The notes under the pieces are model-generated. The model was not told the DNA's origin and ran no database searches. It worked only from the letters and a program-made list of their open reading frames with translations. Position numbers and translations under genes: made by a program. From assembly GCA_003486285.1 (NCBI GenBank), contig DNGH01000310.1, positions 1 through 21,657 on the forward strand: 21,657 nt of DNA, in the 5' to 3' direction. This DNA is from Actinomycetota bacterium. GTDB taxonomy: Bacteria > Actinomycetota > Acidimicrobiia > Spongiisociales > UBA11373. Shown one piece after another: positions 14,720-20,695 of this stretch; position 1 is the first letter of the stretch, and each line of letters opens with the position of its first letter.

Positions 14720-15172
14720 ATGGCACCTCCCAAGAAACAAGAGTTCGCCTCATCCGATGAGGATTGGGTGGACGACGCCGAGGAGACCGAGGAGACCGCA
14801 GAGGCCGAGATCGACGAGGCCGAGTTCGAGGTCGAAGCGGTCGAGGAGGCGGATCTCGAGGAGATCCTCGAAGCCGAAGTCGTCGAAGTCGAAGAGGGCG
14901 AAGTCGAGGTCGAGGAGGCGGACGAAGAGCGCGAGGCGCTCGACGAGCTCGAGGCGGAAGAACTCGAGATGCTCACCGCGGACGAGGAGGCCGAGAGCCT
15001 GCCGGTCGACGAGGCCGAGGAGATCCGCAAGCTGCGTCGCGAGGCCATCGAACTCGACGCCCCCGCCGAGACCGCGGGCAAGGGGGAGTTCGTCTGCCAG
15101 AACTGCTTCCTGGTCAAGCGCACCAGCCAGCTGGCGGACAAGCGTCGCAAGTACTGCCGGGACTGTGTCTGA
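14720..15172 (+). CDS. DUF4193-family protein with long acidic region and C-terminal zinc ribbon
   Basis: A 150-residue cytoplasmic protein. Residues 11-105 are dominated by Glu, Asp and Ala and are probably disordered or form a highly charged single helix. A short KLRREAIELD segment follows. The C-terminal zinc ribbon has Cys126-x2-Cys129 (FVCQNCFLVKR) and Cys146-x2-Cys149 (KYCRDCV), with RTSQLADKR between, which is the DUF4193 hallmark. Compared with the roughly 100-residue mycobacterial members I recall, the acidic part is expanded. The start ATG has a GAAGG upstream and its own -10 candidate. DUF4193 proteins have no established function. The acidity and metal ribbon would suit binding to RNA polymerase or another basic surface, but that is inference. 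Confidence 0.85.
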   Translation: MAPPKKQEFASSDEDWVDDAEETEETAEAEIDEAEFEVEAVEEADLEEILEAEVVEVEEGEVEVEEADEEREALDELEAEELEMLTADEEAESLPVDEAEEIRKLRREAIELDAPAETAGKGEFVCQNCFLVKRTSQLADKRRKYCRDCV

Positions 15173-15659
15173 GTCCGGCGTGGACGGGCGAGTCACGGCC
15201 CGCCCCGCTCGGCTCGAAGACCTCCCCGAGATCCTGAGCCTCTATCAGGGCCTGACCGCGGAGATGATCGCACTCCGTCCGATGTGGGCCCTGAGTGACG
15301 CCCTCGCCACCCCGGTCGCCGACACTCTCGCCGCGATGCTCTCCGCCGCCAAGTGGTCGGTAGTGCTGGGGATACTGCACGAAGTGCCGGTCGGGTTCCT
15401 CGCCTGGTGCGACGAGGACCTGCTGCCGCAGGCCGGAGGTGACCGGGTCGCCGCGATCCGCTACGTCTACACGGATCCACAGGCGCGGGGGGTCGGCGTC
15501 GGTGAAGCGATGATGGCCGAGTTCTTTGCCGGGGCCGCAGGCCGCGGCATCACCCGCTTCGATGCCCACGTCTCACCCGGCCATCGCCAGGCCAAGAACT
15601 TCTTCGAGTCCAACGGCTTCAAGGCGCGGTCGATCGTGATGCACCGCACCGACTCCTGA
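15165..15659 (+). CDS. GNAT-family N-acetyltransferase
   Basis: A 164-residue protein of the GCN5-related fold, expected to transfer an acetyl group from acetyl-CoA to an unknown amine. Motif A is clear: AIRYVYTDPQARGVGVGEAM, where the QARGVGVG loop (106-113) binds the pyrophosphate of CoA. Motif B follows with ARNFF-like AKNFFESNGFKAR (143-155). The N-terminal TARPARLEDLPEIL is the usual first strand and helix. Two starts are possible: GTG 15165, overlapping the DUF4193 stop by 8 bases, and GTG 15180. Neither has a good Shine-Dalgarno, so coupling to the upstream gene is likely. The next gene begins inside the stop codon (TGATG). Confidence 0.88.
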   Translation: MSESGVDGRVTARPARLEDLPEILSLYQGLTAEMIALRPMWALSDALATPVADTLAAMLSAAKWSVVLGILHEVPVGFLAWCDEDLLPQAGGDRVAAIRYVYTDPQARGVGVGEAMMAEFFAGAAGRGITRFDAHVSPGHRQAKNFFESNGFKARSIVMHRTDS

Positions 15660-16018
15660 TGGCGGGGGATCGCCCGTTCCTCACCGGCGCCTTCCACACC
15701 TCCGACCTGTCGCCGACGCCACTGCGGGACCATCGCCTCGCCGCGTCGTCGTGGATCGAGGCCCCCGACCGCCTGCTGCATCTCGGCGACGAACTGGATG
15801 AGCCCGTGGAGTACAAGAGGCGCATCGGGAGATTCCTGCTGTGGCGCGCCGGCCCGGCGGTGGGGGAGGCCCGCTATCTGGCGGTCGATCCCGACTCGGG
15901 GGAGATCATCACCTTCGATCTGCACGGCAAGACCGGCCTCGGCCACGGTCCCGACGGCAGCCGCCACACCAGGTTCCGCACCTGGAAGGAGTCACTCTTG
16001 GGGAGGGTCCAGTCGTGA
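15659..16018 (+). CDS. Hypothetical protein, 119 residues, unrecognised
   Basis: No family is recognised. The ATG shares one base with the GNAT stop (TGATG) and the stop overlaps the M20 peptidase by 4 bases, so it is certainly read as part of this operon. The protein is soluble, with no signal peptide or membrane helix. Visible segments are LAASSWIEAPDRLLHLG, a basic KRRIGRFLLWR stretch, then YLAVDPDSGEIITFDLHG (73-90), which looks like two strands joined by a tight turn. The Gly/His-rich GKTGLGHGPDGSRH (90-103) precedes a TWKESL helix. The resemblance of the C-terminal half to small SUKH/SMI1-like immunity folds is too weak to name. Confidence 0.8.
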   Translation: MAGDRPFLTGAFHTSDLSPTPLRDHRLAASSWIEAPDRLLHLGDELDEPVEYKRRIGRFLLWRAGPAVGEARYLAVDPDSGEIITFDLHGKTGLGHGPDGSRHTRFRTWKESLLGRVQS

Positions 16019-17340
16019 GCATTGCCGCGGAAGAGGTCGTCGAGTTGCTGCAGCAGCTGATTCGCAATGCCTGCGTCAACGACGGCACTCCATCGTCCGG
16101 GGGCGAGGTTCGCTCCGTGGACACCCTCGACGGATATCTCGGGATGTCCGCAGAGCGGTTCGAGCCGGCTCCCGGACGGGTCAGCGGGGTGTACCGCATC
16201 CCCGGGCTCGGCAGCGCCCCGGCCCTGATGCTGATGGGCCACACCGATGTCGTGCCCGCCGGGGCGGGCTGGTCGGTCGATCCCTTTGCCGCGGAGCGCC
16301 GCGAGGGGTTCGTGTGGGGACGCGGCGCCATCGACATGCTCGACCAGACCGCGGCCATGGCCGCGACCTTCAAGCGCTACGCAGCCGGGGCGGAGCGCTA
16401 CCCGGGGGACCTGGTCTTCCTGGCCGTGGCCGATGAGGAGGCCGGCGGACGCCTCGGCGCCCGCTGGCTGGTCGATGAGCATTGGGATGCGGTGGCCACC
16501 GACTACCTGGTCGGCGAGATCGGTACGCCGGCGCTGCAGGGCAAGAAGGGTGCCGGGATACCGGTCACCGTCGCAGAGAAGGGCCCGCAGTGGCGTCGCC
16601 TCCATGCCGCGGGCATCGCCGGTCACGGCAGCCAGCCCTACCGGACCGCCAACGCGGTGGTTCCAATCGCGGATGCGATCGCCCACCTCGCCGCCAACCC
16701 GCCCGCGGCGACGATCACCGAGGAATGGCGGCGCTTCGTCGCCGCCTGGGATCCACCCGATTCCGATGCGCTCCTCGATCCTGCCCGCGTCGCCGACGCC
16801 ATCGAACGGATCGCGGCGAGCGATCTCGGCCTGGCACGCTGGGTCCACGCCTGCACCCACCTCACCGTCAGCCCCAACGTCGTCCACGGCGGCATCAAGG
16901 CCAATGTGGTCCCCGACCAGGCGATGGCCGAGATCGACGTGCGCTCACTACCGGGACAGGACGCCGGCGCCGTCGCCGAGCACTTCCGGCGCGCCATCGG
17001 ATCGGACTTCGACGGTCTCGGTTACGAGGTCGTCGAAGCCACCGCCGCCAGCGGGTCGGCACCCGAGGGTCCCCTGTGGGAGGCGATCGCCGGAGCGTTG
17101 GGAGAGTTGGCACCGGGCCGGCACCTCATCCCCACCCTGATCCCGGTGGGGACCGATGCCCGCTTCTTCCGCCCCAAGGGTGTCGTCGCCTACGGGGTGG
17201 GGCTGATGGATGACCGGATGGCCTTCGGCGACTTCCTCCGCATGTTCCACGGCCCCGACGAGCGCGTCTCGGAGGCGTCGCTCGGTCTCACCGCGGAGTT
17301 GTACCTGCGCACGGTGCAGCGTTTGGGGGCGATGGGGTAG
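16015..17340 (+). CDS. M20-family metallopeptidase/deacylase
   Basis: A 441-residue zinc-dependent hydrolase of the ArgE/DapE/CPG2 (M20) family. The first metal ligand His76 and adjacent Asp78 are in MGHTDVVP. The bridging Asp107 is in WGRGAIDM. The catalytic Glu141 and ligand Glu142 are in ADEEAGGR. The dimerisation domain carries AAGIAGHGSQPY, with the conserved His that contributes to the active site across the dimer. The final ligand His is expected near the C-terminus in MFHGPDERV. The substrate cannot be deduced; M20 enzymes act on N-acyl amino acids, dipeptides or succinyl-diaminopimelate. The GTG start is in a GTGA overlap with the preceding gene. Confidence 0.9.
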   Translation: MSIAAEEVVELLQQLIRNACVNDGTPSSGGEVRSVDTLDGYLGMSAERFEPAPGRVSGVYRIPGLGSAPALMLMGHTDVVPAGAGWSVDPFAAERREGFVWGRGAIDMLDQTAAMAATFKRYAAGAERYPGDLVFLAVADEEAGGRLGARWLVDEHWDAVATDYLVGEIGTPALQGKKGAGIPVTVAEKGPQWRRLHAAGIAGHGSQPYRTANAVVPIADAIAHLAANPPAATITEEWRRFVAAWDPPDSDALLDPARVADAIERIAASDLGLARWVHACTHLTVSPNVVHGGIKANVVPDQAMAEIDVRSLPGQDAGAVAEHFRRAIGSDFDGLGYEVVEATAASGSAPEGPLWEAIAGALGELAPGRHLIPTLIPVGTDARFFRPKGVVAYGVGLMDDRMAFGDFLRMFHGPDERVSEASLGLTAELYLRTVQRLGAMG

Positions 17341-17342
17341 GG

Positions 17343-17356
17343 CGGTGTCGGCACCG
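17343..17356. terminator. Weak hairpin after the M20 peptidase gene
   Basis: CGGTG (17343-17347) pairs with CACCG (17352-17356) around a TCGG tetraloop, two bases after the stop codon and in the gap between convergent genes. The stem is only 5 bp and no T-tract follows, so the terminator role is tentative. Confidence 0.3.
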
Positions 17357-17423
17357 TGGCCGCGGAGAAGTCGGCGTGTCGATCCTCAGGCCGTGTCGGG
17401 AGACCAGTGAGGGCGCAGCTAAC

Positions 17424-17843
17424 TTACCCCGCCCAAGGTCCGACCCCACCGACTCGCTCAGGCGTGATCCGGATCACGTGGCCGGGAGGTGGATTTTCGA
17501 ACGGCGGGAACTTCACGCCGGGGCCGATGTACACCGCGGCCAATCGCTGGAGCAGCTCCGCGGCACCACCCTCGACCAAACGGGCGTTGCCGTAAACGAT
17601 CAGGTAGTTGGCCATCCCAATCGGGTTGGCGCCTTCTGCCTCGACGGTGAGCCCCACCCGCGGATCGCGTCCGATGTTGGCCACCTTGCGGCCTCCCGGG
17701 AGGTGACCGATCACGATCTCGTCGCCATCGAGGCCGATCCACACCACACTGATCTGCGGGCTGCCATCGGGATTGATCGTGACCAGGTGCCCGAGCCGGC
17801 CCGCGGTGAGGGCTCGGCGGGTGTCAGCGGTGAGGATCGTCAC
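17424..17843 (-). CDS. PPOX-class, probably F420-dependent, oxidoreductase
   Basis: A 139-residue split-barrel flavin/deazaflavin-binding protein related to pyridoxamine 5'-phosphate oxidase. The family pattern is LGHLVTINPDGSPQISVVWIG (18-38), then DEIVIGHLPGGRKVANIGRDPRVGLTVE (41-68), where the GRKVANIGRDPRV segment is typical of the actinobacterial F420-dependent group. The substrate is unknown. The start is GTG 17843. A TAGACT lies 7 bases upstream on the minus strand and there is no Shine-Dalgarno, so a leaderless mRNA is likely. The gene is convergent with the M20 peptidase and is the first of the more loosely packed accessory stretch. Confidence 0.88.
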   Translation of the reverse strand: MTILTADTRRALTAGRLGHLVTINPDGSPQISVVWIGLDGDEIVIGHLPGGRKVANIGRDPRVGLTVEAEGANPIGMANYLIVYGNARLVEGGAAELLQRLAAVYIGPGVKFPPFENPPPGHVIRITPERVGGVGPWAG

Positions 17844-17850
17844 GCGGTGC

Positions 17851-17856
17851 AGTCTA
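17851..17856 (-). promoter_or_regulatory. Candidate -10 element for the leaderless PPOX gene
   Basis: TAGACT on the minus strand ends 7 bases before the GTG at 17843. The remaining upstream gap (to about 18031) holds no gene I can support. It contains a small GGCCC-TCC-GGGCC hairpin at 17987-17999. Confidence 0.45.
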
Positions 17857-18031
17857 CGAATGCTCCCCGGGTCTTGCTCCCGGGTGGCGCGCCCCGCGAC
17901 GAGGAGGAGCGGGGGGGGTCACCCGGTTCGCTGGTCGGGCAAAGGGGGACGTGTTTCCACCTCGTTGTCGCTGAGAAACCCCTTCCGGCCCTCCGGGCCA
18001 CCTCCACCTTCGGCCGAGAAAGTGAGCAGTC

Positions 18032-18063
18032 CCCTCGGCCAGCGTGCCTAATTGTCACCCCTG
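18032..18063 (+). repeat. 32-bp dispersed element, copy a
   Basis: It starts CCCTCGGCCAGCGTGC and continues with TAATTGTCA. About 25 of 32 positions match copy b. It lacks the terminal GAG found in copies b, c and d. It sits between the PPOX gene and the first putative lipoprotein gene. Confidence 0.65.
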
Positions 18064-18109
18064 GCGATCGTGTGACCTTCGGCCGGGAGATGTAGAGCCG
18101 CCCGGGGCC

Positions 18110-18115
18110 TATGTT
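18110..18115 (+). promoter_or_regulatory. Candidate -10 element for a leaderless lipoprotein gene
   Basis: TATGTT ends 6 bases before the ATG at 18122. There is no Shine-Dalgarno between them. Its position supports ATG 18122 over the upstream in-frame start at 18044, which would lie inside copy a of the 32-bp element. Confidence 0.45.
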
Positions 18116-18121
18116 TCGGTC

Positions 18122-18502
18122 ATGCAGCGGCGTGGACTGCTGGGTGTTGCGCTCTTGGCCTTGGTGGCGGTCGCCTGCGGAGCCGAGTCAATGACTCCGA
18201 CGCCAGACATGCATGCGGTGTCTGGTGACCCATCGATCACGACCCTCGGTCTCAACCAGGACGATGGCGACCTCGTCGCGGTGATAGGCCGTATCACGGA
18301 GCTTGCCGGCTTTGAGATCTTGGAGAACGGCTGGCGGGAACCGCGCGGCGACACCGATCTTCTGCCGAGGCACGCTCGGCTCGCCATCTCGGAGTGCGAA
18401 GTGCTGGACATCGGCACTCAGCTGTCGGGCCTGAACGTCTGGTACGACCCTCCCGGGGTGCGCCAGACCCTGTATCGACCGAACCACTCGTATGCGGCAT
18501 GA
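18122..18502 (+). CDS. Putative small lipoprotein, unknown function
   Basis: A 126-residue protein starting MQRRGLLGVALLALVAVACG: two basic residues, a hydrophobic helix and a lipobox-like AVAC with Cys19 as the lipid-modified residue. The mature part is about 107 residues and includes ITELAGFEILENGWREPRG, two further cysteines no, but one at ECEVLDIG, and ends RPNHSYAA. No domain is recognised. The start ATG lies 6 bases after TATGTT. It is flanked by two copies of the 32-bp element (18032 and 18662) and is the only gene between them. The 159 bases after its stop contain no gene I can support; a 45-codon frame overlapping the stop (18499-18636) is discussed under rejected items. Confidence 0.7.
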   Translation: MQRRGLLGVALLALVAVACGAESMTPTPDMHAVSGDPSITTLGLNQDDGDLVAVIGRITELAGFEILENGWREPRGDTDLLPRHARLAISECEVLDIGTQLSGLNVWYDPPGVRQTLYRPNHSYAA

Positions 18503-18661
18503 CAATCCGAGGGCGGGTGCGCGGCCGGACCTCGCGACGCTCAGATTGCTGGTGCGCCGATCGCGGCGGTGACCATCGCGAGGTCGAGGACTTTCAGGCC
18601 ATGACGCGAGAGTTGGAGTCGTTCTGTTCGGCTTAGGGCTTCCTTTACTTGACGCACTATG

Positions 18662-18693
18662 CCCTCCGCCAGCGTGCGTAAATGTCATCAGAG
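18662..18693 (+). repeat. 32-bp dispersed element, copy b
   Basis: It starts CCCTCCGCCAGC, has the core GTGCGTAAATGTCATC and ends GAG. It differs from copy c at only three positions. The stop codon of the minus-strand DUF6226 gene (18688-18690) lies inside it, so the gene's 3' end is fused to the element. Confidence 0.8.
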
Positions 18694-19254
18694 GTCTGGC
18701 TTCGGTTCGCCCTGCTGGGGACCGCCGACCGGAGGCCGGGATGGCCAGGGCGGCCAATCATGAAGCCCTCGAGGACCGAGGCGGTGTCGCTCGGCGCGGA
18801 GCAGCCGACCACGCCTTCGCTCAGTTCCCCATGGACCGCTGAACGAACGGTCAAGCCAGCGTCGGGTCAGTTGCTCCCGATAGTTCCCATCGACCGCGCA
18901 CTGGACCAACCGCGTGAGTCGATCGGCCACCTCTGTTGGATCCTCGTCACACGCGTCACAGCCGCATGACGGAAATGCCTCCTCACCCCAGGTTCCGAAA
19001 CGCACCAGGACGGCGGGGAACCCGGTGAACAAGAACGCAAGCGGCACACCGCGGGACGGCAGGAGCCGGATCGTGTCACCCTCAGGGCCAGTCCAACGGG
19101 GAAAGTCCGTGGCGGCGTCGCCGTCGGCCGTCTCGACGTCGTAGCCATGGACAAGGCTGCCCACGAGATCCCGGGCCGTGTCGACAACCATCGCGTAGCG
19201 ACCGGGATTGGTAACACGGCCGTACGCCTCGGGGTCTGGTGGTCTCAACTCCAC
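18688..19254 (-). CDS. DUF6226-like protein
   Basis: A 188-residue soluble protein. The N-terminal YGRVTNPGRYAMVVDTARDLV (11-31) and the motif FPSCGCDACDED (95-106), with Cys97, Cys99 and Cys102, fit the actinobacterial DUF6226 family as I remember it; the cysteines could bind a metal. Function is unknown. Residues after about 145 (RRRGRLLRAERHRLG and the Pro/Trp-rich end) look unlike a folded domain, as if the tail had been frameshifted or extended into the adjacent 32-bp element, where the stop codon lies. The GTG start has only a weak TATGAC 8 bases upstream. It is alone between element copies b and c. Confidence 0.7.
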   Translation of the reverse strand: MELRPPDPEAYGRVTNPGRYAMVVDTARDLVGSLVHGYDVETADGDAATDFPRWTGPEGDTIRLLPSRGVPLAFLFTGFPAVLVRFGTWGEEAFPSCGCDACDEDPTEVADRLTRLVQCAVDGNYREQLTRRWLDRSFSGPWGTERRRGRLLRAERHRLGPRGLHDWPPWPSRPPVGGPQQGEPKPDL

Positions 19255-19306
19255 GCCTCAGTCATACCAGACACCCGTACGTCACGCACCAAGCCACAAC
19301 ACCCTC

Positions 19307-19338
19307 CCCTCGGCCAGGGTGCGTAAATGTCATCCGAG
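19307..19338 (+). repeat. 32-bp dispersed element, copy c
   Basis: It starts CCCTCGGCCAGG, has the core GTGCGTAAATGTCATC identical to copy b, and ends CCGAG. The outer bases CTCGG and CCGAG form a short inverted repeat around 20 bases. It lies between the DUF6226 start and the stop of the next minus-strand gene. Confidence 0.8.
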
Positions 19339-19348
19339 ATGGGACTGG

Positions 19349-19936
19349 CTACGACCCTGGCGTACCCGGCCAGAAGGTGGTGTCACCGGTCGGGGGGTTC
19401 ACCGAGACCCTCCAGACATGCCACCGGTCACCGGTCAAGCGAGTCTCGATCACGACGTATCCGCCGTCGGGCGAAGGAGTGCTGAATCGATCGGGACCGA
19501 CGGCACTAAAAGCCCCTTCCGCGGGGAGGTCGAACAGCAAGGCAGCATTCGAGTCAGCCAACAGCATCAGCTGATCGAAGTAGTACCAGGCATCGAACGA
19601 CTCGGCCTCCGAGAAGTCGTACCCGCCGGTGAGCCACTCCTGCTCAAAGTCGTCAAATGCGCCAGTGTCGACCAGGTCCCCGAAGGCCCGGAACTGGATC
19701 GCCAGCATGATGTCGGCCTGGGTTTCACGATCCAATATGAGCCACACCCTGAAGAAGTCGTCGGACGCGAAAGCCTCGGCGAACTCGGCGACGGCAACTT
19801 CCGGGCTGCTCAGATCGAGCGTCTCGAAGTACGTCCGAGCCCGGGGAGCGTCGCTCGAACAGGAAGAGCAGACCACAGCGGCGACTAGCCCTGCCAGGAG
19901 CACCACCGACCATCGACTGCGGCGTCCTCGGATCAT
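19349..19936 (-). CDS. Putative lipoprotein with NTF2-like domain
   Basis: A 195-residue exported protein. The start MIRGRRSRWSVVLLAGLVAA is a basic-then-hydrophobic signal peptide leading to VVCSSC, where Cys26 (or Cys23) would be lipid-modified. The mature part has SSPEVAVAEFAEAFASDDFFRVW, a helix pattern typical of NTF2-like or DUF4878-type lipoproteins, and ends in a Trp/Arg-containing strand (DRWHVWRVSV). The role is unknown. I chose ATG 19936, not the longer frame to 19987, because TATGAT lies 6 bases upstream of it and the signal peptide begins there. It is the only gene between element copies c and d. Confidence 0.72.
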   Translation of the reverse strand: MIRGRRSRWSVVLLAGLVAAVVCSSCSSDAPRARTYFETLDLSSPEVAVAEFAEAFASDDFFRVWLILDRETQADIMLAIQFRAFGDLVDTGAFDDFEQEWLTGGYDFSEAESFDAWYYFDQLMLLADSNAALLFDLPAEGAFSAVGPDRFSTPSPDGGYVVIETRLTGDRWHVWRVSVNPPTGDTTFWPGTPGS

Positions 19937-19942
19937 CCCCCC

Positions 19943-19948
19943 ATCATA
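19943..19948 (-). promoter_or_regulatory. Candidate -10 element for a leaderless lipoprotein gene
   Basis: TATGAT on the minus strand, one base from the TATAAT consensus, ends 6 bases before the ATG at 19936. The six intervening bases are all G, so they could alternatively act as a crude ribosome binding site. Confidence 0.5.
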
Positions 19949-19989
19949 TGAACCGGAAGCATGTCGGCTGATGCTGGTGCGACTCACTC

Positions 19990-20021
19990 CCCTCCGCCAT
20001 AGTGCGGGAATATCACATGAG
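19990..20021 (+). repeat. 32-bp dispersed element, copy d
   Basis: It starts CCCTCCGCCATAGTGCG and ends CACATGAG. It has the same 32-base length as copies b and c, and 24 of 32 positions match copy b. The last bases ACATGAGCCG are shared with copy e. Confidence 0.65.
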
Positions 20022-20085
20022 CCGATGGACCGTCTGAAGGGCGGAGCGCGTCGTCAGCTCCACCTCACCTCGAGTCACAGCCGCC

Positions 20086-20116
20086 CCCTCGGGAAATGCG
20101 CAATCTGTTACATGAG
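20086..20116 (+). repeat. 32-bp dispersed element, copy e (divergent)
   Basis: It starts CCCTCGGGAA and ends GTTACATGAG, 31 bases long, so a one-base gap is needed to align it. It resembles copy d best, including the following CCG. It is only 96 bases from copy d, and no gene lies between them. It precedes the ECF sigma promoter. Confidence 0.45.
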
Positions 20117-20142
20117 CCGGGTCTCGAGTTGGCACGGGGGGT

Positions 20143-20171
20143 GCAACGTTCTTCCCCGTCCACGCGTCTTA
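20143..20171 (+). promoter_or_regulatory. Candidate ECF-type promoter upstream of the sigma factor
   Basis: GCAACG (20143-20148), 16 bases, then CGTCTTA (20165-20171). This is one base from the actinobacterial SigE-like ECF consensus GCAACC-N16-CGTC. The GTG at 20177 lies where transcription would begin. It suggests autoregulation of the sigma factor and a leaderless mRNA. Confidence 0.55.
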
Positions 20172-20176
20172 TAGGT

Positions 20177-20695
20177 GTGACGAGGGATCGATGTGGCCCG
20201 GAATCTATTGATGAGCTCCTCAGTACTGACAGGGTCGCTGCTGCCGTGCCTGATCTCTCAGGGCTCTTCCGGTCGGAGCACGCTCGGCTGGTGCGGCTCG
20301 CTCACCTGCTGACCGGTTCGGTGGCAGCTGGGGAGGATGTCGTACAGGACGCCTTTGTGAATCTGCAGAGACGTGGGTCGCTGGTTCACAACCCCAAGGC
20401 ATACCTGCGACAGAGTGTTGTCAATGGTGCAACGGGCTTCCACCGCCGTCGACTGATCGAAGCTCGGCACCGAGATAGTGACCACCCCAGGGTGGTACTT
20501 GCACCGGAGGTCGACGAGACCTGGGAGCTGCTTTGTCGACTGTCACCGAAGCGACGAGCCGTCGTCGTCCTCCGCTACTACGAGGACCTTGCTGTGGGTG
20601 AGATCGCCAGCCTGCTGGGAATGCGGGAAGGAACTGTGCGCTCGCTGCTGCACCGGGCTCTGACATCTCTCAAAGAGGAGATCGACCATGCCTGA
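20177..20695 (+). CDS. ECF RNA polymerase sigma factor, SigE-family type
   Basis: A 172-residue group 4 sigma factor. Region 2 spans about 27-98: DLSGLFRSEHARLVRLAHLLTG with GEDVVQDAFVNL, which binds core polymerase and the -10, then NPKAYLRQSVVNGATGFHRRR. Region 4 spans about 115-167: LSPKRRAVVVLRYYEDLAVGEIASLLGM and EGTVRSLLHRAL, the helix-turn-helix that reads the -35. I chose GTG 20177 over the longer frame from 20096 because the candidate promoter covers that upstream part, and because 172 residues is the normal size. The stop overlaps the membrane partner by 8 bases, a typical sigma/anti-sigma arrangement. Confidence 0.9.
   Translation: MTRDRCGPESIDELLSTDRVAAAVPDLSGLFRSEHARLVRLAHLLTGSVAAGEDVVQDAFVNLQRRGSLVHNPKAYLRQSVVNGATGFHRRRLIEARHRDSDHPRVVLAPEVDETWELLCRLSPKRRAVVVLRYYEDLAVGEIASLLGMREGTVRSLLHRALTSLKEEIDHA

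Noticed and set aside
17844..18031. Possible gene remnant on the minus strand upstream of the PPOX gene
   Set aside because: Short frames there are Arg/Pro/Ser-rich with no recognisable domain or start signal; only a small hairpin is visible, so the region is treated as non-coding.
18499..18636. A 45-codon frame overlapping the lipoprotein stop (ATGA)
   Set aside because: The coupling is tempting, but the sequence is Arg/Ser/Cys-rich with no recognisable pattern and no Shine-Dalgarno; it may be decayed sequence. I left it out as a gene.
18032..20116. The 32-bp elements considered as true integron attC sites
   Set aside because: I cannot find the paired 7-bp core sites (GTTRRRY and its partner) or an integrase gene in the window, so only the cassette-like layout, not the identity, is claimed.
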